Shown piece by piece: positions 1 to 10,863 of a stretch of DNA of 64,000 nt (positions within the stretch are counted from its first letter, which is position 1; the number at the start of each line of letters is the position of its first letter). Source of the DNA: Euglena gracilis. Its lineage: Eukaryota > Euglenida > Euglenophyceae > Euglenales. The stretch covers positions 39,458,553-39,522,552 of the forward strand of contig CP154956.1 of the NCBI GenBank assembly GCA_039621445.1, in the 5' to 3' direction. Below the pieces are notes generated by a model. It was not told the origin of the DNA, searched no databases, and saw nothing but the letters and a program-made list of their open reading frames with translations. The position numbers were made by a program, and so were the translations under genes.

Positions 1-1653
1 CCAGGTCAAAGGGGAAAAAGTATAAAAAGTTGAGAGTAACTTTTTGGGATGGAGTGGACCCCGCGGGTAATTTGGTGACCAACCCAAAGCTTTCATCCAA
101 TTAGTTGCCGAGGGGGGGAACGGGAGAGGGTGCGGCTGCGCCAACTCCAAGTGTAACCCCTAAGGAAACAAAATCGGTTTGGGAGCAAGATTGGGTGGTT
201 GCATACACTTTGTGTCCCACGTGGAAAATGATTTGGCAAGCAACACAAGAAATTGGTGAGTGGCCTAAGGGGGTGAAAGTCCACAAAAACCAAATGTTTC
301 GAGAGGAGAAGTTGTGCATTCCACTAAGTTTTCAAGAAATGATCATCCTTGAAAACCACAAATTTCTTGGACACGTTGGTCCGGAAAAGGTGTGGAGGCA
401 CGTCAATTTGAGGTATGCATGGGCTGATGAAAAGAAGGCGAAAGTTTTCACGGACAGTTGTAGCAAAAATTGCACAACATGTCAAGCGAGCTCGAGGGGG
501 GAGACATTGAAAGGCCCCATTGACTCAACACCCATACCACCCGCACCCATGGTAAGTGTGGCTATAGATCTTTTCAAAATGCTGAAGGTGTTGTACGAGG
601 GGGGAGTACAACACAATGGCTGTTTGCGTGGACCAACATTCCGGTTGGATTGTAGCCATACCGTGTTTTGATAAGTGATTAACCTTTGCAAAATTGGCCA
701 AGGAAATGCTTAAAGCCCAATGGAAACCCTTTGGAGTCCCGTCAATAATTTCAAGGGACCAAGGGAGCCATTTTGTCAACACATGGTGGCAAACCATGTG
801 TTCTCTCATGGGAATTCGACAAGCATTTTCCCAAGCAAACCACCACCAAGCAAATGGGAGGGTGGAGAGAGCCGGTCAACAAGTTATGGAAATCCTCCGA
901 AAGTTGTTTGTGGAGGATAAAATGAATTGGGTGGAAGCACTTCCCCAAGTTTTGGATCGCATTCATGACACCAAGGGGGAGAGTGGTTTTAGTCCTTACG
1001 AAATTTTGTTTGGAAAGGATAGACCCATTGGGGGAATACCCTATCAAACACCAAAGGAGTGTGAGGACGCTCAAAGTTTTTTTCGTCGAATAAAGGAGGT
1101 GGATGAGAAGGTTGCTAAGGTTCTCAACCACGCACATTGGGTTCAAGCGAGTTGGGTCAACCAAGGGAGGAGGGAGTTGGTACCCTTAAAATTGGGAACC
1201 CAAGTGTGGTATAGGAGACCCGAAGGATCCGGAGAAAAATTGGATTCCAGATGGATTGGACCTGGGATTATTAAAGCCCGGGAGGGGGAGAGGAGTTACG
1301 TCATTGAAATAAAACCCGGGATGGAAATGAAGGTTCATCGTAGTTTCCTTAAGGAGTACAAAGAGCCTGAAGTTTTTGGTGAGGGGGTGCCTTTGGTCTT
1401 TTTCAAGAGGACCGAAAAAGAAGAGGAAGCAATGCCTGATGAGTGGGAGGTGGAAAACATTCTGAAACACCGAAAGAAGGGGGGAGCCAGGGAATTCCTC
1501 ACGAAATGGGTTGGTTACAACGAGGGGGAGGAAACTTGGGAGCCGGTGGGAAATTTCATACACCGATTTAGTGAGGAGTTGGTGAGGTATTGCACGAAGA
1601 AAAACCTAGGGGTCGATTTGATGTCCGAATTGAAAAAATCTTTGAAACCCTAG
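1..1653 (+). pseudogene. Integrase-chromodomain pol fragment (family B), broken
   Basis: Integrases of Ty3/gypsy elements insert the cDNA; a C-terminal chromodomain usually targets methylated histone H3. The reading covers the zinc-binding region (His pair near 350-375, CTTCQ near 475), the DDE core and a C-terminal chromodomain (about 1,432-1,560) with WEVE, KWVGY and TWEP aromatic-cage signatures. An in-frame TAG lies near 103. The frame is lost near 605-690, where G-run length differs from the full-length copy. The second and third catalytic residues are present (DQGSHF, and NGRVERAGQ near 850-875 with Glu intact). The N-terminal part is outside the window. It cannot make one integrase without repair, so it is called a pseudogene. 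Confidence 0.85.
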
Positions 1654-3095
1654 TGAGCCGAAAGTTGAAGGCTCGGTCCATTTTGCTTTTTGAGCGGGGA
1701 GACCAAATGTTTGAGGCTCTTGCTTTGAGTTGGGCCAAGTGCTGTTTCGGCGAGTTGTTTGTCTGCTTGTGCATTGCTTATGTGCATCATACCTTTTGTT
1801 TTTGACTCCATGATTCTCATATGTTTTGATTTTTCGAGCATGTGATGAATTTGATCTTTCTCTCTCTCTCTCTCTCCATCTCCTTCTCTCTCCATGCATA
1901 TTTTGTGCTTGCTCTTCTCTTTCGCTTTGCTCTCACAGGTTTTGAGGACTTGGAGGCTCCAAGCACACCCAAGGGAGCCCCAAGGGAAAAGTGCGAGCGC
2001 ACCACCGCACGAAGGAGGCGAGCATCCTACGCAAGCAAGGAGGCGAGACAAGGAGACGAGACGAGGAGATGAGTTGAGGAGATGAGACGAGGAGATGAAG
2101 CCTTTTGACCCAACCAACTGAATACACCACCACCCAATTTGTCCATAGCCCAGCCCCGCTGGGGCTTTCCTCTTTATAGACGGCCCCAACACCCGCTACC
2201 CGAGCCCCGAACCCCACTGCCTATATTCCTCACCCCAACCTGACCTCACCTTCCCATACCGTGAATGGAAAGGGGGACCGAAGGATTTGGATTTCTTTCT
2301 CAATGTCGAGCCATAGCCCCTGTAGGAGATCGGCCCAAAGTGTATGGAGTTTTGATGATTTATTTGGATTCCGAATCATAGGATGCTGCAAGGGGGAAGA
2401 AGCCTCACCTTCTCCGTGGATGCGGCGGGGGGGGGGGGGGGGGGGTGAATTTTCTCCGACTTTTGAATGAGCTCCCTCCAAACGTGTTTCGGTCGAAAGG
2501 GGGGGGGGCGCCCATTCCCATGCCCGTGTCCAAAGGGTTGTGGGATGGAGATCGCCTGATTTTTCAGTTGGTGTATGATACACCACGCGACGACCCTGTG
2601 AATGGCTATTTTTAGTGAATTCCACCGGATTTCATTCATGGAGGGTTGGTTGCATTTTGGATGTCCACCAAGATTGTGTAGTGCAAGAGAACGTCCAATC
2701 CAAGAATTCGAGTTTTTCGGTGAGCCATGAGAAAGTAAGACACAAGCACCGGGGGGGGGGGGGGCTGTCCGAACTCCCCAAGCGGTCACACCGAATGTTC
2801 GGGGGGGGAGCCAAAAATTTCCTTCCAACATTTTCCGTCCGGGGTGTAAAAAGTCAGAACTCTCCCCACGATTTTTTTTAATCGGGGGGGGGGCGCTAGC
2901 TGAATTTTCTTTCAATTTTGATTGACATTCACAGAATTCATGGCAATTTTTCTCTTTGCGTTTTCATGCCCCCAACCTGTGGGGGGGCGATTGGAATTTT
3001 TAAGGGGATGTTATCGGATTTTTTTTGTGGAGCCGCTAAGTGATGCCGTGTGCCTTGTTTTTGTGGCAAGGTAACACTAAGCGAGGGGCATAGTG
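1654..3095 (+). other. Non-coding 3' region of family B
   Basis: No supported gene. It matches the 3' region of the complete B copy (18,301-16,719 read on the - strand) and includes a CT-rich tract (1,858-1,886), a GA-rich direct repeat of roughly 10 bp (2,030-2,100, variants of GGAGACGAGAC), and several G-homopolymers of 8-18 bases. These G runs differ in length between the two copies. Confidence 0.7.
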
Positions 3096-3523
3096 TGTAC
3101 CAGGCAGCCATTCTGCCATGGCACTGTGTACCAGATACAATGGGCTACGGCCTACAAGCTGGCTACGGCCGGGCTGTACACAGTGGCATGGTTAAACCAT
3201 AAGACAAAGAGAGAATCTCAGAGCTAGCGAATTCTTAGCGAAGGTAACTGGTTCCTAATTCAAGGTTATTGGGTTTGGTGCTTTGCAATTCTCTTTTAGA
3301 ATACTGAGGGCGAAGTCCCATTTGAATACAAGTTTTATTTCTTTCTTTTACAAAGCTCTAAAGAGCAAAAGTCACTTTCATATAAGGGACTGTGGTCCCA
3401 CCAATTCTTCTGCTTGTGTGCTTTGCATTCAAAAGGGGAAAAGGGAAGCAAATTTTATTGTTACACCCCCCACGGGCTTTTCGGGAGGAAAGCATAAGTA
3501 GAAAAGCCGGGGTGGGACGTACA
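3096..3523 (+). repeat. Putative 5' LTR of family A, copy 1
   Basis: The stretch begins TGTAC and ends GTACA, giving short inverted termini of the TG...CA type expected for LTRs. A primer-binding-like sequence follows two bases later. The last ~103 bp recur at 29,535-29,637 on the - strand, in front of the second family A gag. No complete second LTR exists in the window, so the outer boundary rests on the terminal motif and on the loss of family B similarity just before it. Confidence 0.5.
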
Positions 3524-3525
3524 CT

Positions 3526-3540
3526 TGGTAGCAGAATAGG
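3526..3540 (+). promoter_or_regulatory. Putative primer-binding site, family A copy 1
   Basis: TGGTAGCAGAATAGG lies two bases after the putative LTR. It resembles the TGGTA-CAGAG type complementary to Met-tRNA 3' ends and is conserved in the second family A copy (29,518-29,532). The similarity is partial, so primer identity is uncertain. Confidence 0.4.
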
Positions 3541-3746
3541 TTTAACGGTCGAACGACCAAAGAAAAACTCAGAAAAAGGCGCCTAAGCACGGGCGAGGTG
3601 TCTCAGGGGCGCAAGTGACTACGGCTGCATCACAACGCCTCTGAGCCCCCACCTTTGCTTATCTTTTTGGGTCTTTTCACATAAATTTTTACAATTTTTA
3701 CAATTTTTATGATTTTCACAAAAATTTTCCCAATTTTTCATCTGAA

Positions 3747-4391
3747 ATGCAAAGTGCACATGCACATACTGGCAACGCACCTATTAACTATGCTTTGTTA
3801 ATAGGTTCGCTTCGTGGACTGCAGAATGCAGACGAAGTCGCTACGGCGACAGGAAATTTTTCCTTACAAGGGGCGGATGCCCAAGTCGCTTTAGCGACAG
3901 AAAATTTTTATCCACAAGGGGCGGATGCCCAAGCCGCTTCTGCGGTGGAAAATTTTTCCATACAAGGGGCGGACGCCCAAGCCGCTTCTGCGGTACCCCC
4001 CCCACAACTGGGTTTTCGAACCCAAACCGCCTTCGCGGTGCCCCCCCTACAACAAGCCGCTTCGGCGGTACCCCCCCCCCCTGCAAGGGTCTTCGGACCC
4101 AAGCCGCTTCGGCGTTACCCCCCCCTCTAAGGGTCTTCGGACCCAAGCCGCTTCGGCGGTGCCCCCCCCCCTACAAGGGTCTACGGACCCAACCCGCATT
4201 CGCGGACCCACTGTTAAAACAGCCGCATTTGCGGTACAACATAACCCTACAATGGGTCTATGGACCCCTTCCGCTTCTGCGGAGTCTGACTCACAAGTGG
4301 GCAGAATGCCCGAACGGAACTGGCAATTAGTGCCTTTTGGCACCCAATTGCCTACAGAGCCCCCCCCTTACGAGGACGGGTTGGAAACACC
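3747..4391 (+). repeat. 5' gag segment built of tandem hairpin repeats (family A)
   Basis: This region precedes and probably belonged to the N-terminus of Gag, but homopolymer-C length changes break its frame (open 3,747-4,130, then another frame). It encodes repeated peptides such as GADAQ-ALATENF. At the nucleotide level it is an array of 14-nt perfect inverted repeats, for example GTCGCTACGGCGAC (3,837-3,850), GTCGCTTTAGCGAC (3,885-3,898), GCCGCTTCGGCGGT (4,056-4,069), GGGTCTTCGGACCC (4,087-4,100; 4,131-4,144) and GGGTCTACGGACCC (4,177-4,190). They are separated by C runs. The second copy (28,690-29,230) has the same architecture. Confidence 0.75.
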
Positions 4392-6344
4392 TTGTTTTTT
4401 CCAACCCCCCCCCCGGCCCTACCACCGGTAAGCCCCATTCGGGACTTGCCCCCCCCTCCACAATTGGGAGAAATCCCAGAACTACCTTGGTCCGCTGAAA
4501 TGCGGTTGGTGGTCCCGGACACTGCCGGTGTCATTGTTCCCATGGACAATGACCCCGAGGAAGACCGGGATTCGTTCTCCAGTAATACCGTTGAGCGCGT
4601 AGTCGCAAATTTACCGGAGAACCACCCACTACAACAGCAATTTCGACACATCGAAGCATGTGTCCAAAATTGCGCTAAAACACTGAACCAAGTCCTACAA
4701 TTTGATGAAGACAGTCACAAGGCCGTTTTCGGCAAGCTGGACTTCCTTTGGCAATATATCCAAGAATTTGGACAATTTTGCCAAAAGAATTTTAACTCCA
4801 CTACAATGGACCTTCAGAACCTCCACCAAGGTTTTGACGCATTTTTGCGCAACACCTTGGTACACAACTTCCAACAGGTACAAGAGACCCTCCAAACCGC
4901 GGAATCGCGGAATAACGCAAAATTTTCACATTTACAACAAAATTTACAACAATTGTTCACACAACTGGAAAACTTTTCTTATACAATGCAAGAAATGCAG
5001 TCCCGCCTACAACAACGGGATAAAGCGCCTACGGGTGCGGAACTTGGCTCATATGTCTCATATGAGCACTTCTCAACCCTATCCAATGTTGTACAACAAT
5101 CCCAGGAACGCATTTTGCGTTTGGGTGATGAAAACGCAAGTTTTCATCAAAATTTTGCACAAATACGCGAAAACTATGTACAAAGAGCTTTTGCTCAACA
5201 ACTGGAAGAGCGGATTGCTCGTTTGGAACAAACTTCCTGCAAATGCGGTGAAGTTTCCCACAATTTGACCACATTGCACACTCAAGTGGCGGAAATCGCG
5301 CATCGGCAAGATTTCCTCCATGAAAAGTGGCAAAACGACATACAAAAACTTGAAACTGCGTCCAATGCGCTACAAACCGCTACGGCGGAACTCCAATCCC
5401 GCGATGCGGTGATTCTTAGCTTACAAACCGCGAATGCGGAACTCCAAGACCGAGAAACGGTCATAACTACCATCCAAACCGCGAATGCGGACCTCCAAAT
5501 TGCGTTTGCAGACCTGAAAACCGCTTTTGCGGATGTTTCGGGACTACAAACTGCAATTCGGGACTTACAACGCCGCTTTGCGGAAACTTCCACCAAAAAT
5601 CCCAGTATGGGAGCATTACGATCCACTGTAACCGATTTGCACAATCAGTTACAAGCGGATGTGAACAAAATCGAATCCGCGTTTGCGGATTTGCACAAAC
5701 GGTGCAACGGTATTCAAAAATCAATTCCGGATATCACCGGCATTGAAACCGCACTTGCGGATTTGAATACCCAACACAAAACCTTACAATCCACCACTTC
5801 CCATTTACAAAAACGCGTACAAACACTTTCTACAAGGGTCTCCGGACTCCAACCATCCTCGGATGGACAAACGGTTCGCGAAGTCGAACTACCCCTTGAT
5901 TTTCGCACATTTTACGACCAAATGCTTGCGAAAAATCAGGAAAACTTACAAGAATTTTGTGAAACCTTGATGAGGACCGAAAATTCGGTCACCCAACAAG
6001 TTCTCACACTAAAACAACAAATTTCGGTGTTGGAGAACCGACTTTCTACAATGATGGATGACAAAACCGCTGAAAATGCGGTAGGGGTACTCCAACCCAC
6101 GTTGGGTACCACAACCCCACAAACCGAGAATCGGTTGAACACCCTTACAACCGCAATGGAAACTTTGGTTAAGCGGGTCCAATTCTTGGACACCACTTTT
6201 CCAAAGCTTTCAGCGGATTTTGCCTCCATTGTTGACAAACTACCACTTTTGGATGAGTTACCCTCATACCGCAAACGTATTAAGCGTTTGCAGAGTGATG
6301 TTGAAAGAATTTCGGACCTTTTCCAAGTGGTTGGTTCATTGTAA
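4392..6344 (+). CDS. Family A Gag, N-terminal coiled-coil part
   Basis: The 650-codon frame is dominated by predicted coiled coil: repeated LQTA-AELQ / LQTANADLQ heptads around residues 310-400, and many Gln/Asn/Leu-rich stretches elsewhere. There is no enzymatic motif. It lies between the LTR/leader and the capsid-like ORF, the position of gag. In the inverted copy, coding runs without a stop across the boundary seen here at 6,342, so this stop (TAA after VVGSL) and the adjacent deletion are secondary breaks of one very long Gag. Start choice is arbitrary because the upstream region is frameshifted. A structural, self-assembling role is inferred from position and coiled-coil content. Confidence 0.7.
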   Translation: MFFPTPPPALPPVSPIRDLPPPPQLGEIPELPWSAEMRLVVPDTAGVIVPMDNDPEEDRDSFSSNTVERVVANLPENHPLQQQFRHIEACVQNCAKTLNQVLQFDEDSHKAVFGKLDFLWQYIQEFGQFCQKNFNSTTMDLQNLHQGFDAFLRNTLVHNFQQVQETLQTAESRNNAKFSHLQQNLQQLFTQLENFSYTMQEMQSRLQQRDKAPTGAELGSYVSYEHFSTLSNVVQQSQERILRLGDENASFHQNFAQIRENYVQRAFAQQLEERIARLEQTSCKCGEVSHNLTTLHTQVAEIAHRQDFLHEKWQNDIQKLETASNALQTATAELQSRDAVILSLQTANAELQDRETVITTIQTANADLQIAFADLKTAFADVSGLQTAIRDLQRRFAETSTKNPSMGALRSTVTDLHNQLQADVNKIESAFADLHKRCNGIQKSIPDITGIETALADLNTQHKTLQSTTSHLQKRVQTLSTRVSGLQPSSDGQTVREVELPLDFRTFYDQMLAKNQENLQEFCETLMRTENSVTQQVLTLKQQISVLENRLSTMMDDKTAENAVGVLQPTLGTTTPQTENRLNTLTTAMETLVKRVQFLDTTFPKLSADFASIVDKLPLLDELPSYRKRIKRLQSDVERISDLFQVVGSL

Positions 6345-6358
6345 CAAGTATTTTTGCA

Positions 6359-8074
6359 TTGACTTTGGACGAGATTCATGCAAAATCCCGCAACCCCCCG
6401 CACTTTGCCCCTGAAAACCGTGTTTTCGGTGGTCAAAATGCAACTTCCAGCTCACAACGCGCTTTTCGCGCATCAACCGAAGCATCTTCGGATGCCCGAC
6501 ATCCAACTCGCGACTTTGTGCATCAAATTCGCGATTCGTTGGATGCCAATCCTTCCAAAAGCGCAGTATGCGCACCCCTACAAGCATCTTCGGATGCGCA
6601 TGCCCTACAAGCATCCACGGATGCACATGATCATGAACATGCCTACAATCGCGATTACAATCGCCCGTTTTTTCCACAACTCAAGATTCCCCCCCCTAAG
6701 GGTGAATCTTCGGATGAGGAACCGGTTTTTACCACAAAAACCGCGAATCCTCCGGTTTTACAACAAGAAATTCGCGAATCGGGACTGATTCGCGGTATGA
6801 GCCGTACCCCTACCCCGGGTATTGGCCATGGATCGCGAATGCGAAACACGGAATTTACCGCGGTTCCCCGATTTGCGGGTGAACAACGGGATTCCTACCC
6901 CCCTGGTATGTTGCCACACCCCGAATCGCGGAATCGCGAGCCTTTACAATCCGAATCGCGGAATCGCGAACCACAACCATACAATTCGCGGAATTGCGAT
7001 GTACCAAATACCCATGGTACCTACGGTACCATGAGTACCATCATGGATGCGCATTCGCGCATGCCGCAACAACAACCTTACCCCAACAATTACGATGGAA
7101 ATCGCAGTCCACAACGCGATTTCAAAGGTACAATCACAATCGCCAACAAGGTAAAGCCACAATGGGACGGATATCCCACAACTTGGAAACAATTTTGGCG
7201 CGACTGGACATACTACTGGGACTTGAAGGGTCCAACCCAGGATGGGAACCCTGAGGTAATCAAGATGGAATTCATTGATTGCCTCCCCAAGGAAGAAAAA
7301 GAACGCGCCCGACAACTTGTGATCCGGAATTGGATAACTTTTGATGAACTGGTTGACCAATATGCGTCAACTTGTTTAAGCCTCATTTCGCGAATTACGC
7401 TGGAGAAAAAATGGCGGCAATTCGCGCCCAGGGACCGAAAATGGAAGTCCATCGACCTTTGGTATTCCAAATGGTTGGGATTGGTTTCTGAGGTTGATGA
7501 ACTGGGAGAGAACCAAATGAAAGAACAATTCGATGCGGTTCTCCTCCATTTCATTCCTACAATTATCAAAGACATTCACCGTGAGGAACTCGCTGACAAA
7601 AAACTCACACTTGAACAACGATGGAACTATGTTTCCAAACAAATGAAACTCTCACAACTTTTGGGACAGATACAATCGGCTTACATCCACCACCATACCG
7701 CTGGTCTCCCTAGCGGTGCGGTAAGTGCCCAACAAAAGACTTCTTCTCCAAAATCGCCAAAATCCCCACGGGGATACGGTAAACATACAAACTCCCCAAA
7801 GGGAGATACAAAAACGCGCTATCCGCGCTCATCTGACCAATCTTCCGACAAAACTTGCTTTTTGTGTAACAAAGCGGGGCATACGTCCCGTGACTGCCCC
7901 CACCCTGATACGCGAAAGCGGTATCAGAGTCCAAGGGGTTCACAATCCTCGCGGAGCTCACGCTCCTCTGGGTTTTCACACAAATCCGGACAATCACAAT
8001 CTTCGGGTTATCGCCAAAGGTCCCGATCACCGTTCCTGCTTTCTGGCAGGAATGGCTACAATGTACCCACTTAG
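6359..8074 (+). CDS. Family A Gag, capsid-like and zinc-knuckle part
   Basis: Capsid and nucleocapsid portion of Gag. An N-terminal low-complexity part rich in short inverted repeats (to about residue 250) is followed by a Trp-rich helical region (PQWDGYPTTWKQFWRDW near 265-280) resembling the retrotransposon Gag capsid family. An SP/SR-rich tail then carries one CX2CX4HX4C zinc knuckle (CFLCNKAGHTSRDC, nt about 7,855-7,900) that would bind element RNA. The last ~13 codons after about 8,035 are antisense integrase from the neighbouring copy, so the natural C-terminus is lost. It is probably a downstream piece of the ORF at 4,392-6,344 rather than a separate gene. Confidence 0.75.
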   Translation: MTLDEIHAKSRNPPHFAPENRVFGGQNATSSSQRAFRASTEASSDARHPTRDFVHQIRDSLDANPSKSAVCAPLQASSDAHALQASTDAHDHEHAYNRDYNRPFFPQLKIPPPKGESSDEEPVFTTKTANPPVLQQEIRESGLIRGMSRTPTPGIGHGSRMRNTEFTAVPRFAGEQRDSYPPGMLPHPESRNREPLQSESRNREPQPYNSRNCDVPNTHGTYGTMSTIMDAHSRMPQQQPYPNNYDGNRSPQRDFKGTITIANKVKPQWDGYPTTWKQFWRDWTYYWDLKGPTQDGNPEVIKMEFIDCLPKEEKERARQLVIRNWITFDELVDQYASTCLSLISRITLEKKWRQFAPRDRKWKSIDLWYSKWLGLVSEVDELGENQMKEQFDAVLLHFIPTIIKDIHREELADKKLTLEQRWNYVSKQMKLSQLLGQIQSAYIHHHTAGLPSGAVSAQQKTSSPKSPKSPRGYGKHTNSPKGDTKTRYPRSSDQSSDKTCFLCNKAGHTSRDCPHPDTRKRYQSPRGSQSSRSSRSSGFSHKSGQSQSSGYRQRSRSPFLLSGRNGYNVPT

Positions 8075-10715
8075 CCGACAGACGACAACAAGAACGTAAT
8101 CGTAAATTTTGTCATCTGTTCCTTTGCAAGGTTCAAGTTCCAGAAAATCCATGCAGAGGGATGTAAAAATGGTACGGGGAAGAAGTCCAACGTACCAGGG
8201 GGGGTACCTCTGCGCGGTTTCACAGCTTGGCAAATTTGGCACCGTTGCGAAATTTGTAAACAGCGCTTATACAAATCTTTTTCGGTCAGGATTGTACATT
8301 ACCTGCGACCCACCAAGGAAAGAAGTTTGGGGGCCCCAGGGTGGCCTTGGTTGTGATAACATAAAAGTACGTCATCAAACAAGTCACAGGGTATGCAGTA
8401 CTTGTAACCAGTATCATTCCGAAAAATCAAACGTAAAGGCGACAAGGTATAATTCTCAACCAATTCATTATTACGCAATATTTGTACGACATCATTGTAA
8501 AAATCATCTTTCGAATAATCCCATTCTCGAAAAAAGAGAGGAGACGGGCATTCGGATCGCGTGACCCGGCGGGGGCCCGGCATTCTGCCGCGTTGTCGTT
8601 TTCCCTGTACGGGGGCTATCGGCATCCGCCACCAAATCCGCGAGACAGGAAAATTATCAAGTAAATTGTCAGCGGCGTCTGCGCGCCTTGCGAATTCGTC
8701 GGCTTCGCGACTTCCATGGAACGTGGCATCACCCTCGTCAGGGTTACCAGGGTAATGCCAGGGTGCACGGGAAAGTGGGTCTGCGACTTTCTGAGTATGA
8801 CCGGCTGTGTAAACTACCACCAGGTTGAATTGACTCAAAAATTCGTGCCAGCGGCATCTTCGGCCAACTGAGGACATGGCTTTGTTCAAGTCTTCGGTGT
8901 ACCAGTGTTGGAGAGACTCATGGTCTGTCAACACTAGTATTTGCAAGTGAACTGGCGACCCAACTTCGGAATTTTTGTAGGATAAGGACAATGGCATACG
9001 TCTCCTTTTCTCGTATGCTCCATCTGACTTGTCCTTTTCCGTCTTCACCTTGTAGCTTTCTGCTGAAGAATGCTACAGGGCGTCGTTCATTGGACGAGTT
9101 ATGTTGACTCAACACACCGCCGTCAGCATAGTCGCCGCTGTCGACCTCAAGTAAGTATGGTTTGTATGGGTCGGCAATGTCAAGTACAACGTTGTCCAAC
9201 ATCAGTTGCTTAATTGTCGTTAGCGATTCTCGCATTGTATCATCCCAGTGTATCTTTGTATTGTCAGGAGCGCGATTTTTGAGTTGTCGCGTCAGTGGTA
9301 CCGCGATTTTCGCGAAATCCATCATGTAAATCGCGTAATACTGCGCTAAACCCAAAAATCCTTTTAAATGGGTGATTGTCTTGATGTTTTCAGGTGTCCA
9401 CTTCTTTATAGCTTCAAGTTTGCTTGGAGATGCTCTCCTTTGTCCGTTGTTAAGAATGTGTCCACAAAATTTTCTCGTTTCGCGAAACAAATGCATTTTT
9501 TCACCCATGACGAAAAGCAAATGTTTTTAAAATGTTGTCAGTACGGAATGTATATCGCAGTAGTGAATATCAAGGATATCACTACCCGAATTTGTAAGTG
9601 GAGGAGGTGTGCCAATCAGCACGTCATCAATGTATACCATTGCAAACGGTAAGGCTCGTAAAATCCATTGTATCATTCTTTGGACCATAGCTGGGCCATT
9701 CTTAACACCCATTGGTAACACCGTCCATTGGTAATCTCCGCGGGAGGTTACAAATGCGGTGTATGGTTGTGAGTCAGGGTGTAAGTGCATTTGGTGAAAA
9801 CCATCCTCTAAGTCAAAAATCGACCAGAGGCTGTTTTTACGCTTGTTTTGTAATCAGGTCTTCGATAAGTGGTAACGAAAATGGATCGTCTTTTGTCTGT
9901 GAGTTCAAGTATCGGTAATCCAGCTCAAGTCTCCACTTCTTCTCTCCAGAAGCATCGGGAGGCTTGGGTACAACAAAAGCTTGAGAGGTCCACTCGCTTT
10001 TGGAGGGTATGATCCATTTTCGTTCAATCAGTTTCTCGATCATTGTATTGAGAGCTTGTTCTCTTTCGCCTGAACAGCGAAAGAATTTTCGGTGCATGGG
10101 CTCTGCACCTTCTTTGAGTTCGATTTTACAGACACCAAAAGGTCTGCGAATTGCAGGATCTATGTCCTGGGCATAGATAGGATGTTCTAAAACATCACTG
10201 AATTCGCGATTGATCTTTGTACATAGTCCTTGTGATTTGGGATGTTGACCACCGCTTTCTATCACTGCGTATATTTGGTCATTCTGACCTTTATCCCGTA
10301 GGAATTTGTCAGTGTGGTCAACAGTTCCGAATGCATCAAAGAAACAAACACGAAAAATGATTTCTTTCAATGGTGGTAACCTGACACCGCAAACATCTTC
10401 AAACAAAGGGGTGTCACTCGGTAAATCCCACCACTGAAAAGTAACATACGTCAATTGTTTGAACCATTCCGCTTCGGGATTTATTGGAATCAGTAGCACA
10501 CCGCGTGCTTGATCCCGAAGGATCTTGTCAACGACAAGAGGGATAAGTTTCAGAGGTGGGTGTAGCCACAGGACCACATCACCCCAAAACTTATCAAATG
10601 CATTTGTATGGCTTGACCAGTAATTGGGTAAACGAGAATGTGCTTTGGACGAAAATGCGTCAATCTCCAATTGTAGGTCATCGACTTCACGATTTGTGCG
10701 ATTTTGGAAAACCAA
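8036..10715 (-). pseudogene. Family A pol: reverse transcriptase, RNase H, truncated integrase
   Basis: On the - strand the RT begins after a linker near 10,200 (primer-grip-side motifs such as KLIERKWIIPS, then WRLELDYRYLN). It has the catalytic YIDD box at 9,634-9,623, an RNase H domain (VDSGDYADGG near 9,140; TDHESLQHW near 8,920) and an integrase zinc finger (YHNQGH near 8,355; QRCQICQ near 8,245). The integrase core starts with MDFLELEP and is cut at 8,036 against the other A copy. Frame is lost near 9,835, 9,525 and 8,300, so no intact polyprotein can be made. The truncated integrase has only its first catalytic Asp. Confidence 0.85.
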
Positions 10716-10863
10716 GTTTCCAAAATGCGGTATTGTCCAAATTTGAACGCATTCCAGATGCGGTTCGCGAAAACTGTCGCGGTTTCAGTCCTGTGGAGGG
10801 CTGAAACACAGTTTACCGAGCCACATCGGTAATACGTTGTGTCCGAAGACACTTCATCAGGCA

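Larger units (their letters stand above)
1..3095 (+). mobile_element. Ty3/gypsy chromovirus family B, truncated copy (3' part)
   Basis: This is the 3' part of the element found complete at 16,064-28,200 on the other strand. It enters from the left window edge inside the integrase ORF, runs through the chromodomain (stop near 1,653), and continues as a 1.4-kb non-coding 3' region with GA/CT-rich and G-run stretches. Similarity to the complete copy stops near 3,090, about 140 bp short of where its polypurine tract and 3' LTR should be. A family A LTR appears to start there, so this copy has lost its 3' LTR. Family assignment is firm; the exact right boundary is approximate. Confidence 0.85.
3096..8035 (+). 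mobile_element. Ty3/gypsy family A, copy 1 (5' LTR and gag only)
   Basis: LTR, leader, hairpin-rich 5' gag, coiled-coil gag and the capsid/zinc-knuckle region follow in order, then the copy stops abruptly near 8,035. There it meets the integrase of an inverted second copy. The break falls just after the zinc knuckle: sequence matching copy 2 ends at GATCACCGTTCC, and the next bases belong to the antisense integrase. Protease, RT and integrase of this copy are absent. Confidence 0.8.

Noticed and set aside
3837-4267. Possible CRISPR-like array
   Set aside because: Units are palindromic, vary in sequence, have no unique spacers of fixed length, and lie in a retrotransposon gag of a eukaryote.
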